A DNA stretch of 64,000 nucleotides from Tetrahymena elliotti 4EA (lineage: Eukaryota > Ciliophora > Oligohymenophorea > Hymenostomatida > Tetrahymenidae), in NCBI GenBank assembly GCA_000231825.2, contig JH720314.1, positions 620,001-684,000 of the forward strand, in the 5' to 3' direction. The stretch's first letter is position 1, and each line of letters starts with the position of its first letter. The position numbers and the translations under genes were made by a program. The notes beneath the pieces are model-generated. The model was not told the DNA's origin. It worked only from the letters and a program-made list of their open reading frames with translations, and searched no databases. This document shows positions 1 to 12,551 of this stretch, piece after piece.

Positions 1-683
1 TTATTTCAAACAAAATAAAGATAAAAAAATTGGTTTTCATATCCAATAATAATAAAATATTAATAATTAAAACATGGAATTTAATGAAATTATGTTTAAA
101 TTTGATTTATATTTTAAAATAAAAAATTTAACAAATTTCATTCTACCAAAGTTCTATAAGCTGATAGTACATCATTTATTATTTATTATTTTACTATTTA
201 ATACCACGTCATTACATTTACATTTTTCTTGAGTAAATTAAAATGAAGAATGAAATACAATTACAAAAGAATTTACTTCTATTAGTATTTTGCTAATGCT
301 AAAATCAAAAAGTAAAGAAACAATAAATAAAAAATATGTTAAAAAAATGAAAATTTCTATTTATTACAAAGGATATTTAACTTTTTTATAACATAGAAGT
401 TTATTAAATTAGTTTATTAAGTATTCAATTTTAAAAGAATAGAAGTCTATGTTCAAAATTGAATTTTTCTATTAAAAATAGGAAATATGTAAAAGAAATA
501 AATATTTAAAATTTTCCTTTATAACTAATGTAACCATAATTTATTTATTTTATGCTGAAAAAAAGAAATTTTTTTGACATTGAGCCTAAAAAGCTTAAAA
601 TAAAAGATCTAAAATATAAATTTGATATAATATTTTGTGAAAAATTCAATTAATTATTATTTTTATTATTATTAGAATTATTT
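1..683. other. AT-rich non-coding stretch
   Basis: No gene seen. Very high A+T with many homopolymer runs and no sustained reading frame of coding character on either strand. It lies downstream of the minus-strand gene that ends at 684, so it probably holds that gene's 3' UTR. Confidence 0.6.
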
Positions 684-1538
684 TCAAACATAGTTTTGGG
701 AATCTATGGATTCCTTCTTTTTTTATTCCATAAAAGGATTTTTCTTTGATAAATTATCTTAAGAACATATTTCGTTATTGTCTTCTTAACTTACACTTAC
801 ACTTGAAGTGGATAAGTATTATTTATCAACTCTTAAAGATATATGTTGTTTTTTTACTCTTTTATAGAATTGATATCCTATAAAGTAATGGATCATTGTC
901 GATACTCCTCCTAATAATAACTCAATATAGCTATATAAACTAACCCAATCTAATCCAGGATAAATTTCTTGATTTGAGGCAAAAACATAGGTAAAATTAA
1001 CACAGCAATATGTGATCGCATAAATTGCAAAAGGAAATAAATGGCTTTTTCTAAACTAAATAGCATTAAATATATTATCAATCCATAATAAAATCAGCAT
1101 ACCACCGTGAAAATTAGAAGTGTTAAATAAGTGCCAAGCATCTAATGACTCTTTTGGGAATACTAAAAACCAAAATAAAGCTGTAATTGTAAGTTCTAAA
1201 GAAAAAGCTATTTCAAATAAGATGTTTATCAGCTTAGGTAAGAAGCCAAATGAAGGCTCAAAAGACTTATCTTCCTTTTTTTTTTTGAAAACATATATGC
1301 TATAAATAATAGTTAGCAAGAAGTATGTAAATGTTGTATAAAATCCCCATAGAGTTAAGTAAACAAATTGTTTGAACCAGTTGCTACTATAGTTAAACTA
1401 ATTCAAAATGAAGCAGAAAACTAAATAAGCCATTAGAATCATCCTAACAACCAATAATTTACTATCACTTATGTTGTAGCTCATATAAAGAGTATTTCCA
1501 TAAGACCCATACCAAAGAAATGAATTTAATTTTTTCAT
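684..1538 (-). CDS. FAR-17a/AIG1-like multi-pass membrane protein
   Basis: Single-exon ORF of 284 residues with TAA/TAG read as Gln, from ATG at 1538 to TGA at 684-686. The protein has about six hydrophobic segments. Its core resembles the FAR-17a/AIG1 family (membrane hydrolases of fatty-acid esters of hydroxy fatty acids): an aromatic-rich helix containing LTITALFWFLVFP, a following loop with an asparagine-phenylalanine-histidine-glycine cluster that could carry the catalytic His, and a late segment with YPGLDW. Rolling-stone-like proteins have a similar layout, so the family call is tentative. The C-terminal tail of about 45 residues is polar and Gln/Lys-rich. The neighbouring TLDc gene is on the same strand but more than 1.6 kb upstream, so no shared transcript is suggested. 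Seen: hydrophobic pattern and motifs. Inferred: enzyme function. Confidence 0.5.
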
Positions 1539-3182
1539 CTTTTTTTACTGAGTTTATTGTCAATTTAATTTGCTTTTTTTTTGTTTTGCTCTTTTATTAA
1601 TTTTTTAGAATCTAATTTTTTACTTTTTAATTGAAAGCTTTTAAGGATTTTATTGGCATTCTCAAATTTAATGGGAAATTTTCAAACTAAATTTCTAAAA
1701 TATTTAGTCTTTTACTTAAAGATATACTAATGTATTAGCCTATGTACAGCCATTGTAAAGGGGTAAATGTAAAATTTGTAAAAATTTATTTTCAGTAATA
1801 AATTGAGTATTTATCTCATCATTTATTTTTAGATCTAGTTATTCCTTCTTATTTTTTTCCAAAATATTGTAAATTTTTTTTCTAATTTGACAACAATAAC
1901 TATTAAAAGTGAAGTAATCGATATTATATATGTGGATTTTATTTAAATTATCAAATACTTTACCAAGAATTATATAAATTACCACTTTGAGATAATCAAA
2001 AAATTCTGTATTATAATCCACAACTGACTACTTTTTAACAAAATAATTGTTATTTCTGTTAAAGTCTCACTAAAATTTATCAGTATCAAGAGCAAAACTT
2101 TTGAAAAAATTTTTTTCTCTTAAATATTTCGTCATTTGCTTTAATTATTATTGACTAAATTTTAAATTACTTTCATTATTACATTTATGACGCATAAATA
2201 ATAATTTTTAAAAAGTTAAAATGTTAAAACGAAATAGGATAAAAAATATTTTTTGTATATCAATAAGTTGAATTTCTTAGAAATTCAGGAAAATATTTAG
2301 ATTAAAATAAAAATTAATTTCATTTTTTTATTGAATGATATATTTTAGTTTGTTCTAGTTACTTATGAACAAATATCAAAATGCTGATATAATTATTGTA
2401 TTTTTAGTTAGAAATTTTTCTTGTTTTTGTCAAAAACAAATTATTTATTTTACTTTTTATTCAAAGCTTAACTTTTATGAGTTTTCAGATCCTTTCAATC
2501 AATAATTTAAATCAGAAAATAAATGAAAAAGCAATTAAATTTCATATTTTTAAAAATTAAAACTACAAAAACATAAAAATATAATTCCTCTTCTCTATTC
2601 AATTAATATAAATTGTAAAGTATTTATTAATATTTATTTCCTCAAAAAATAACTTGCTAATTAAATTAACCTACATGAGATAAGTACGTTAATTAATTGA
2701 TATATCTATTTATCTATTTGCCTAATAATAATTTAGCCTAAATATTTAAATATCATTTTTTGAGGGAGAAATATGTCTTTTGTCAAAAATCTTCAGATTT
2801 TTTGAGAATTAAATTAAAATAAAAACATTCTCAATTTAAGATAAAAGTAATAGGATTTATTTTATTTTGAACCTAGTTATGAGCAAAAATAAATTAAAAG
2901 TGATACTTAGACAAGTATTTTGCTACAGAAAATAAATGAATATTTTTAATTTTTATAAAATTCAATTTAATCATACTTAGAAACAATATTAACATGCATG
3001 AGAATTTATTTTTTAATTGATTGATAGATCTATCTATCTTCCTCTTATTAGTTTTAAACCTAAATTTAATTTTATTATAATATTTAATTTTTAATGATTT
3101 TTTTATATTTCTTATTATATTTTTTATATTTTTAATAATATTTTTATATTGTTTTAGTTATTATCTATTAGATTGTTTGAAG
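1539..3182. other. Intergenic region between two minus-strand genes
   Basis: About 1.6 kb, almost entirely A/T. A 60-codon minus-strand frame around 1839-2021 has no recognisable content and is judged accidental. Two CTAT/GATA-rich patches (near 2700-2725 and 3015-3045) sit in loosely similar AT contexts. No RNA gene was recognised. Confidence 0.6.
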
Positions 3183-4614
3183 TCAAAACTATAATATGCA
3201 AATATCTTATATGATTTGATTCCATTTTGTTGTCGGCCCAAACTATAAAGCTTAGTTCTCACCTAAAGGTGTTAGGAATATAAACTCTTTATTACAGAAA
3301 CACTTATCAATCATATCAAAGTTTAAAATTAGACAAGGAGGCTTTCCAAACCAAACTCCATTATCGAAATAAATAATTTTATTGCTTTCTACTGGATAGA
3401 AATTGATATCATTTCCTTACATAGAAAATAGACCACAATGATTATCATCTATAAACTTGTCTTTTTAAGATTTCAAAGAAGCATAATGATATCCACCAAA
3501 AATAAAACCACTTTTTAGGATTACCAAATATAAGATCTACTTTTTTTTATCTAGTTTTTCATGAAACTTTTGGCTTGAGAAGCTTTTACGATTTTCAAGA
3601 AGGGACATTACAGATTTTTTTTAGGCATAACTTTGGCCTTTTAATAAAATTTCCTTAAGAATACTTTCTATTTTTTAGTCTTTAAACATTATTTAAGGAG
3701 CTGTAGGTGCAGGAATATATGATTTAGGAGAAGTTGAAAAATCAGCATTACTTACACTCAATGGTTCTTTGCTTAAATTTGAACTCTTATCAAGAAGATG
3801 AGGTTCTGTATAATTATTCTTTTTATGACTTGGAGTGTTATTTTATGAATATTAACTTTCCGTTCTTTACTATTCATTTGATTAAAATATATTTAACTTA
3901 AGTATTTCAAGCAATTAAAATTACGTACGTCTAAATGTAAATTAAAACATATTTAGGACACACTATCTTAGTGATCTATTGGATACTGTTAGGCGTAAAG
4001 AGCACTCTATATTAAATTATTATCGATTGCTTAATTATCTAAAATTTTTTATTTTATTCAATATAAAAATAATTTTGTCGAATGATTTTACCAAAGTTTT
4101 TATTTATAATCATTTCACTTTAATGCTTTTAGTGAGACCCAAATTTGGAAGGGAAAAGACTTCCTTTAGTGATTTAATTGCTTGAGCTTTTGGTTGAATT
4201 TGGGAATTAAAGCTTCTAAGTTGGTTTATTAGATTAGTTCTATAATTAAGATTGAGCTGAGGTAGAAGGAACAGAGAAATATTAACCACTTTCTTATTTT
4301 CTTGTTACAATCGTTCTCTATTTTCCATCAGGAGCGGCGATATAATTAACAATATTAGATTGTTTGCATTAAAGACAACACGCCTTCCCTTTATAAAGTA
4401 GTACAGCCTGGTTAATGATTTAATTAGACTTCAAGCAATAATAACATTCAGTTTCTTCTTCTTTTTCTTCCTCTAACTTAGATTTTTATTATGCAATGCT
4501 AGAATTCATATTAGGAAAATCATATTTGTTCTAGCATTTTTTGCATAAAAACCCTTCCTAGTGACACATAATCTCATTTATATTATCAAAAGTATTTTGT
4601 TTAGTCAAATTCAT
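3183..4614 (-). CDS. TLDc-domain protein with N-terminal Cys-pair (zinc-ribbon-like) region
   Basis: The N-terminal exon starts at ATG 4614 and carries CHQEGFLCKKC, then CYYC, then CCLQC. These paired cysteines suggest a small zinc-binding fold. It is followed by a Ser/Gln/Asn-rich linker. The C-terminal part (about 3183-3900) reads without TGA and ends in a TLDc-like domain: a SFSSQKFHEKLD helix, then FIFGGYHYAS, then a DDNHCGLFSM strand, ending at TGA 3183-3185. TLDc domains are known from oxidation-resistance and V-ATPase-associated proteins, and Cys-rich plus TLDc combinations are common in ciliates. The two parts are in different frames, so at least one intron lies between about 4140 and 3900. 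I could not settle its borders (GTAAAA at about 4100 is one candidate donor). Domain call is moderately sure, exact role unknown. Confidence 0.6.
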
Positions 4615-5532
4615 TTATTTTATCAGTTTTAAATTCTTTTTTTACAAAGTAAAAAGTGTTTTTTGCTTACTCTAAAATAGCAAATAGCTTATTTTTTAAT
4701 ATTTATAATACAATAACTTACACAAGCTTATCAAAAAGGAATGATAATATCTTATTTAAATCTTTATATTCTGACTAAATAATGTTAATAATGCGAAAAG
4801 TCTCAAAAAAAAATTATCAAAATCTAATTAAAACCAATCAAAAAATTTTATATGCCACTAGGCTTTCTAAATATTAAAAATAAGCTAAAATATAATTATA
4901 TTTAGTGTACATTATCTTAGATTAATCAATTAAAAGCTTTAACACGTGAAAGATACATTTACATATATAGATATAAAAGAAAAAATATTGGTTTAGATTC
5001 TTTGTTAAAACATAAAAATTAGAAAATATTGACTGAATTAATATTTTTAGAAATGGCAGTAGCAGCAACATCTAAGAATGCAATGCAATGAAATTAAAAT
5101 AATATATTTTATTTTTTTTATAGAGTAAAATTATTTGTTAGTTTTTTATTAAATTTAATTTAATTTTTAGATAATTTAGTATAGAATTATTCTTTCATTG
5201 ACTTACATTGAATATTAAAGATAATTAATCTATTTAGTTCTTTATTGATTAGTTAGTGAGTTTGTTGATTGGTTGGTTTATTATTTTTTAATTTCAATTT
5301 ATTGAAAATGAATCTTTTTTTAAAATTATTTATGGTGAATAATAATGATTTTATTTAGTAACTGGGCTTGTTTAATCAGATAATTATTATTGCTGTTATG
5401 AAGAATGTGATATATTTAATTATAATACGTTGCTGTATTATTGTTTAAGGATATCAAAATTTTTACAGTATTCAGAAAACCTTTATTTATTTATTTATTT
5501 ATAAAAATAATTATATTAATCAGAAAAAAAAA
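4615..5532. other. Intergenic AT-rich region
   Basis: No gene recognised. It holds the presumed 5' flank of the TLDc gene, one conspicuous 12-codon ORF at 5053-5091 (see findings) and a GATT/GGTT-rich run at about 5245-5280 that only partly resembles a chromosome breakage sequence. Confidence 0.5.
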
Positions 5533-8500
5533 TCAATAATTTTACAATTCTATATCATCAGGATTATTGAGTGAAGAATGAATCTGATCTTCAGTCAGTT
5601 CATAAATGTATTTAGCTGCTGATTAAAACTATGCAAATACATAACCTATTTCATCTGATACTGTCTTATTGCTTCTAGTCATTAACTCAATGAAACTGTT
5701 TACAAATAAATATTAATTTCATTATGTTAATTTTTCATCAATAAAAATTACTTAATGTTGGTAAATATTTTATCTATTTATGCTTTTAGAAGTATATAAA
5801 CCCATATAGGGAAGCAATCATCTGCTCCATTTCCTTCTCCAGGCACCATGTTCATGACTTGAGTAATTTTGTTAAAGCAATCATAAATTATATTAAGCTT
5901 ATCTAGATGAGACTCAGCATTGTTAATTGTATTTAAATCTAGAAAAAATAATTCAAATAACATATCAAAAAGAAAAGAATTAATAATACCATCTGCTATA
6001 CTCTCCCACATACTTTCTTCCATAATAAATTTTTCAATATTTTAATGCTAAATGCTCATGTAGCTATATTTTTTGGCTTACATGATAAATTAATTATCTT
6101 TTTCTGAGTTGTACAAAGGCATACACCTGATAATATTTTAATGAACAAAGCTATTTAAGAATTTAAAAGATATTTATAATTAATTACTCATTGAATATTT
6201 TTTTAGCAATATGCTTTTCTATTAAATCAAAAAACATTTTTTTGCTATCTTCTTTCATATTCTAATAAAAAGGTATTTCTTCAACTTTTTTCTCCAACAA
6301 ATCAAAATACTGTCCTATTAGCTCATTAAAACTATTAAAAATATTAACAATTATTTTATTTTAATTAATGTAATGATGTATATACCTTCTTAAATTTGAT
6401 CTGTCTTCTATGCATTTGATAAGCTCTGGTGTGTAAATTAAGTAATTTATAAAACTATTTAAAAAAAACATTTTTTAATATGTCATCCAATCTATTTTAT
6501 TATTTACTGTTAGATAGAGAGACAAATTGCTGGTTCATCAGGGCATAACCCATTCTAGTTATAATATTAGAAGATTAATACTATTATAAAAACCAATTAA
6601 AGATTACTTTAAATTCATCCAACATATCCTCTTTTTTACGAGCTATAGACTCAGTGTCTTAGACAGTAATTTATTCGTTTTATATAATTTAAAAATGGAG
6701 ATAGTTTTATTGTCTATTTTAGGGTGTGACAGGGACTTTTGTGGTTACTATTTTGATATTGATGTATGAGTTTCTAATAAAAAAATAAGCATTTTATTTA
6801 ATATTTTTTTTGATAATAGTTTCTTGTTGCTCTTTGACGTATGAAATTACATTTTTAATAATATTCTTTTTCTACATGTAAAGCTGTTTATATGCCAATA
6901 TTTGCTGAGTCAAAAAAGAAAATTTTCTGTCTAAAGTTAAACAAATATCTTTAAGAATAGATTCATATTCATTTTACTAAATGTGCTCAGGTAATCCATG
7001 AAGCAAGAGCTGTAGATATTCTAAATATATATCCATTTATACTTTTGGTTAATGATGTCTGATGCTGATAATATGATCTATTTGCTTAATCTTATACTCA
7101 TCTAAAATTTGAAGCAGTGTAAGTTCTTATCCTCTCTTAAGTTACATCAAATAGAGTATACTATCAATACTGAGCAGGAATAATATCAGCATTTCTTTTA
7201 TTTTAAACAAAGTTAGCTACTATTGATTTAATTCTTTTTTTTCCTTCTTAGATAACCCATAATCTGCTTAGAATAATTTTTCAATATAGCCAGTAGATTG
7301 GTTTGTTCCAGCTTCCCAAATAAAATAATAACTATTTCTACTTGTCACGTTATCTTTAAAAACATCTTTTAATTTATCTTATAATTTTTGAGCTTCCTTA
7401 AACAAAAGATTTCTCGAATCAAATTTTTCCAATTTATCTGGCATTTTAGATATTAGTAATGTAATTATTCTTAAATCTTCTAAAGAAAATGCCAAAGATG
7501 TAACATCCTGGACACTTTGTGAGCTTAGTTAAAAAATTGGTATTCCTTTTGCATTTTAAGATGAATTGGGGTTGTTTTAAAAAGTTAGTTAGCCAGAACG
7601 AGAGAAAGTAGCATTTTCAAGATTACTTTTATCTAAAATTAAATCAATAAGAGTATTTTCTGCAGTAGAAATTATATCATAAAACCTATCAAGGTCATCC
7701 TTGTAAGATAAAATAAGCTAATTTAATTTAGATAAAAAGGGATGTTGCTGTTCATCAAATAAGACTTGTTTAACTATTTGTTAAGCTATACGATTGACAA
7801 GATGGAAATTTTTTGTTAAAGTATCCTATTCTTTTTTAGTCATAATATTACGTTGATTGATGAGCTAAATATCTTAGAAAATCCATTTATTAAATACAAA
7901 TTATCTTATTTAGATATTTATTTCTTCAGTGCTAATTAGTGGGAAGCGTCTCTATAAAGATCTTTTCAGGATACAGCACATAATATTGATTTCTTTGGGA
8001 AAGTTTCTGACATTTGTTAAAATTTAGTTCATAAAGTTTTTTACAAGCTACTAAAGAGTAGTTAATAAACCATTAGCCTAATACTATACATCTAATGCAA
8101 CTTATAAGTCTATGTCTTCTATATTACTTTTTAAATAGCTTACAATTTCAGCCTCAATAGTATTATTTTCAGCTTCCTTTAACTAGCTTTGTGAAATTAT
8201 ATTTCCAATGCTCTAGTTATTCTTTCTTCTTCTTTCTCTTCTCGAAGATTAACCTAAATATTATGAAGAACTTCTATCAGCTTAGAATGTATTCTATTTT
8301 AAAAAAGCACTAATTGATCTGTCATTTTCTCTTATTTCGTTTGGCTGTACTTTTATTGCATCCTAACTTGATTTTTATTTCTTAATAGGTAGATATGTCT
8401 TAAAAAAATCTATTTTTTAATTATTTTGTAAAAATAAATATTTTATTAAATAAGAATAAAAAAATGTTTCATTTAAAAATGTATTAACTTATGAGAAGAA

Positions 8501-10219
8501 TTTATTTTACTTTTAATTTATGTGATGGGATTTCTGCTATGTTATGGAGTATTTGTTGAAGCTGAAGTTTTAATTGATGTATCAATTAAATTTACTGATT
8601 CTGAGAAACTATTTGATTCTTTTTCAAAAGTACCTTCATTACTTTGCTTTCTAAATTACAAATTTACAGATGGTCTGCCTGACAAGTTAACTGCTGTTCT
8701 TCTATTTCTTTGTGTTTTTTTGAGGTGCTCATAAAGCCTTTTAAAATTATATTTAAAGTTTATTTTGCAAAAATATTTTATATATAGATTGTAATATTCA
8801 TTTAGTTTAAATTAAAATTTTACTTTATCAAATTGACTTCAAGCAGTTAAGATTGCCCTAAGATTTGTTTTAGAGGCTTATAAAGGATTTTTTCTAAAAA
8901 AACAACACAATTTATATTTTTAGAAAACCCATAAATTGTTTTAGTGGATAAGTTGCTAATCTTAAAGACTTCATCAGGTGACTATGCTTTTGATAATTCT
9001 CTCTAAAATAAATTCAAAATATTTATTTGATTTTAAATATTTTTGGTTGAATATTTGGTATATTTAGTTAGATATTATTTTATTTGTTATTCATTTTCAA
9101 CTTATAATAAATTGAATTTACAAATATTCTAATATCAATCATTAATTTAATAAAAATAAAATGAATTACGTCAATTAAATATGCTTGTAAAATATAAATA
9201 GGATTGTGATATTGGTTATCTACAAGAACTCTTTCATAGAAGAGAGAGTTCACATCATCTAAAAACTAATCCAAATTATTATCATATTAGTTATTTTATT
9301 CAATAATATAAGCTAACAAAAGAGGGTTTTGTGCAATTTTCAACATCATCGATTTCAAGAGATCCTAATTTTTATTAATTGTATCAACTAAACTCTTCTC
9401 ATTTGTATCAAAATTTTAAATGTTTATTTTCATCTTTGGTCTTATTTCCTAAAACTTGTCATAAACCATACTATATCTTGATCTCTCTTTCAACAAAAAT
9501 TTGTATTTTAAATTGTTTTTTATCATTTTTAGCTAGTAGATCTTTAAATCTTCAATCATTTAATTCTTTATTTCATTTTCTATTATTATTTAAAAATAAG
9601 TTATGATTTTATTGTATTCATTTTATTTCAGATAATATATTTAACTAAAACTATATATTTTTTTATGTTCTCACAACTATTGATTGATTCATCTCATAAA
9701 CAATTATCTATATTCATTTTAATACATTTATTGCATATGATTTTTCTTACCTTACTTTAAAAACAGATATTAAGCTTTAATATTATCTTATAGACGACCC
9801 CACTGTGCTATATTAGAATTCATCTAAAATAAATGCTAAGGATACTAGTTTTCTCCCTTAAAAAACTATTGCTTCAAATCATATGTATTCAATCTTGATA
9901 ATAGTCTAGCGTTTTGGCTATCTTCGAGATCATTAACTTTTATTGTATAAGTCTATTATTTATTGTTATTTGTTAAGTCTGGTTTTGAATTCTGTGTATT
10001 TTTTTAAGAATCCTTATCTTAATTTGAATCTTCTCCTTTTATTCTGATACTTTGCCCATCTAATTATTATATCAAATTCTGGATCTTTTTTTCTCTATCT
10101 TAAATTTATGGAGAATCCTCTAAGCTTGTTAAGCTTTATTTCTGTGCCCTAATATCTGCTTAAGGAGAATCTAATAAATAAATAGACTCCTTTCTACTTT
10201 CCTATTGTCCGTCAATCAT
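5533..10219 (-). CDS. GAPVD1/RME-6-like protein: RasGAP-like domain plus C-terminal VPS9 domain
   Basis: About 1340 residues in at least seven exons. Introns are placed at 9580-9750, 9003-9169, 8738-8823, 8410-8510, 6151-6187 (37 nt) and 5696-5751, all with matching phases. One further frame change at 6492-6549 needs an intron of 16 or 58 nt. Residues about 1-230 are polar and coiled-coil-like. Residues about 235-680 follow the RasGAP fold in its IQGAP/GAPVD1 form: NPLLLAYIIEQ, then LEKILYKPLKQILGQS, then a YEHL helix, then LNQLILSYKDDLDRFYD. Residues about 1150-1340 form a VPS9 domain with LDKLNIIYDCF and ADDCFPIWVYILLKA, keeping the conserved Asp, Pro and Tyr. Proteins with this order act on endocytic vesicles and activate Rab5. 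The usual arginine finger and FLR...PA motifs of active RasGAPs are not visible, so the GAP part may be a scaffold. Start at ATG 10219 is the first in frame. Confidence 0.78.
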
Positions 10220-11608
10220 CCTTAAAATTTAAGTAAATTCAAATCAATTTTTTTTAAGTTCAATCAATCAAACAAACACTACAACTATTTTATGATTTAT
10301 TTTCAATCAGCAATTAAATAGAGATAATAAATAGTAAGTAATAATCCTAAAAAACTTTTTATCAATATTTTGACTTTCTCTAAAGATTGATTATGATTAA
10401 AAGTTTTTACAATTACAGTTGAGAATATTTGTAAAATTCTTATTTTATACTTATAAAATGAAATCTGAATTATATACATTTTTTTAGTCAATTTAACTAA
10501 AAAAAACATAATTTTTAGGATATGCCAATCTAACTCATCAGAAATTTTCTATCTAAATATTCTATTAATGTTGACTGTAATAGAAATTATTTCAAATTCA
10601 AATCAATCCATTCTTTCATCTAATAAATTCTATTCTAATATGTTTTATTTGCTATAATTTAGCTCAGCAACTAGAAAAACAGTGTCAATAAATTTGCTTT
10701 TCTATTCATAAATTTCCTTGAGAAAAAATTAATTTAAACATAAGCTTGATTTGATATTCTTTAAGTTTCAACTTCAATACTTTTAAAGTAAGAAAAAAAT
10801 AAATTATAGAATCTGATATGTGTAAATAAAATTGAATATCTTCATTTGTTACATTTAAAAGAAATTTATTATTTGAGTGAAAAAAATATCTTTTCTAAAC
10901 AAAGAACAGTACAAATATGTTAATGAATGAATAATAAAAGAAATTTTTAGAAAAAATTGTAAAAGAATTTCTTATTGATGCTTATCTAAAAATGAGTAAT
11001 TATTACATATTTTAACTAGTTCAAGTTTTAAATAAAAGAAAAATTATTTTTAATTTTATTTTTTTATTTTTAGAAATGATATCTTTATCTTATTTTAATA
11101 ATTAATTAAAAATTTAATTAATTAAAATCTTTTGAAAGTTTAAGTCAAATATGATTAAATACTTTAATCATTAATAACAAACAATTATTTAAAGATTAAA
11201 AATAAAATTTTAATTAGTAATAAGACAACAAGTTGTTTTGTCAAATTAAAAGTGTTTATTAAAAATTTAATTTTAACTTTTAAAATTAAAAATTAATTAA
11301 TTAGCTGATAACAAAAAAACTAAATTAAAGATTTACTTAAATGTGAATGAAAAAATGAAACGGGTTTATAAATGAAGCAGAATGGCTTAAGTGAGACGCA
11401 CAAATCAGTATATAAATAATTGTTTGTTTTAGAATGATTATAAGATAAAAATAGTTGAGAAGATACAAGAAATGACACATAATATATGTATTAAACATAC
11501 TTAGTGGATACAAATTTACTTGATATGAATAGCAATTTAATTTGTAGATAATCTAATTATATGATCATTTGCTTGTTAATTTGGATACTTGTTGAAAATA
11601 AACTCTTC
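10220..11608. other. Intergenic AT-rich region
   Basis: Upstream flank of the RasGAP-VPS9 gene. A 68-codon minus-strand frame at 10303-10509 has only low-complexity hydrophobic/Lys content and is not supported as a gene. Nothing else recognised. Confidence 0.55.
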
Positions 11609-12551
11609 TCAAATGATACGAAGAGAGTCAAACCAAGCCTTTTCATTATAGAGCTTGGAAATGTCTAATTCAGGATGGTTAATACCTTCTTCACTCCATT
11701 TAGCATTTTTATCAAAGACGTAGAATTCGTTTTAGAAAGTATTAAAGTAGATCATTTCAGTATCTAAAAACAAGGGAGCATTAAATAACTTTCTACGGCA
11801 ATATTAAACATAGTCTTCATAAGGGACGGGAACTAAATTTTCTAAATTGACAGTTTTTTTCAAAATACCTGAGTGGGTTAAACAGTCCAAAGCCAAAACT
11901 TTGTTTTAAGGGTGGAATTCCATCTTAATAACGAATTACTTAGGGTGGTCGTAAATACTCTAAATTTATTTAATAAAAATATCATTTTTATAAAATAGTT
12001 TTTTTGAAATCAGATCAATAAATTAATTGTTTCTGAATAATTTCAATTTATTATTTAATTATCAATAAATATCTTTTGTATGAAGCTATTTTATATTGAC
12101 ATATATCCTTCAAAATTTTTAATAATTTAGTAATTCTAAAATGGATTGAGACAATCATTTGAATATTTAAATATTTATTTGCTACATATCCAATACTTTG
12201 AAGCTTCACAATTATAATTTTAAACTATTTATTTATAATAAAATAACCTACTCTTTCTAAGAAGAAAGGAACTAACTTTAAATACTTATTAAGAGCATCT
12301 TCATTTTCATATAATTCGGAAAGGCTATTTCCTATTAATTCCAAAAAATATTTTAAAACAAATCACACTCACTAAGAAATTGATTAATCAAAAAATAATT
12401 ATTATAATGCATTCATATTGCTATTTTGCATTATTGCTAGTGTTTTTTATAGAATTAGTCTTTCATTGATTAAAAAATATTAAGATTTACCTGTAAAAGC
12501 GCTGGATTGATAGAGAAGAATAGGCTTAGCGTCAAGAGATGCTTATCTCAT
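11609..12551 (-). CDS. Small conserved-looking protein of unknown function
   Basis: Three exons (12491-12551, 12252-12331, 11609-11959) with introns of 159 and 292 nt. Phases agree and give about 163 residues. The ATG at 12551 is the first in frame, but a short upstream exon cannot be excluded. The protein starts MRQASLDAKPILLYQSSAF, has an acidic helical segment with SELYENEDALNKYLKL, and ends in a compact region with KMEFHPQNKVLALDC, YEDYVQYCRRKLF and FYVFDKNAKWSEEG. There are no signal peptide or membrane segments. Codon use is less Gln-stop-rich and more balanced than in the Asn/Gln-rich proteins of the window, as expected of an ordinary globular protein. I do not recognise the family. 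A mitochondrial assembly or membrane-associated factor is possible but is only a guess. Confidence 0.6.

Noticed and set aside
1839..2021. 60-codon minus-strand ORF in spacer
   Set aside because: Ile/Tyr/Asn-driven composition as expected by chance in AT-rich DNA, no homology recognised, no splice extension.
5245..5280. Possible chromosome breakage sequence (GGTTGGTTTA part)
   Set aside because: Only about 11 of 15 positions agree with the Tetrahymena element as I recall it, and no telomere or gene-poor break context is visible.
10303..10509. 68-codon minus-strand ORF
   Set aside because: Low-complexity hydrophobic/Lys content, isolated, no exon partners.
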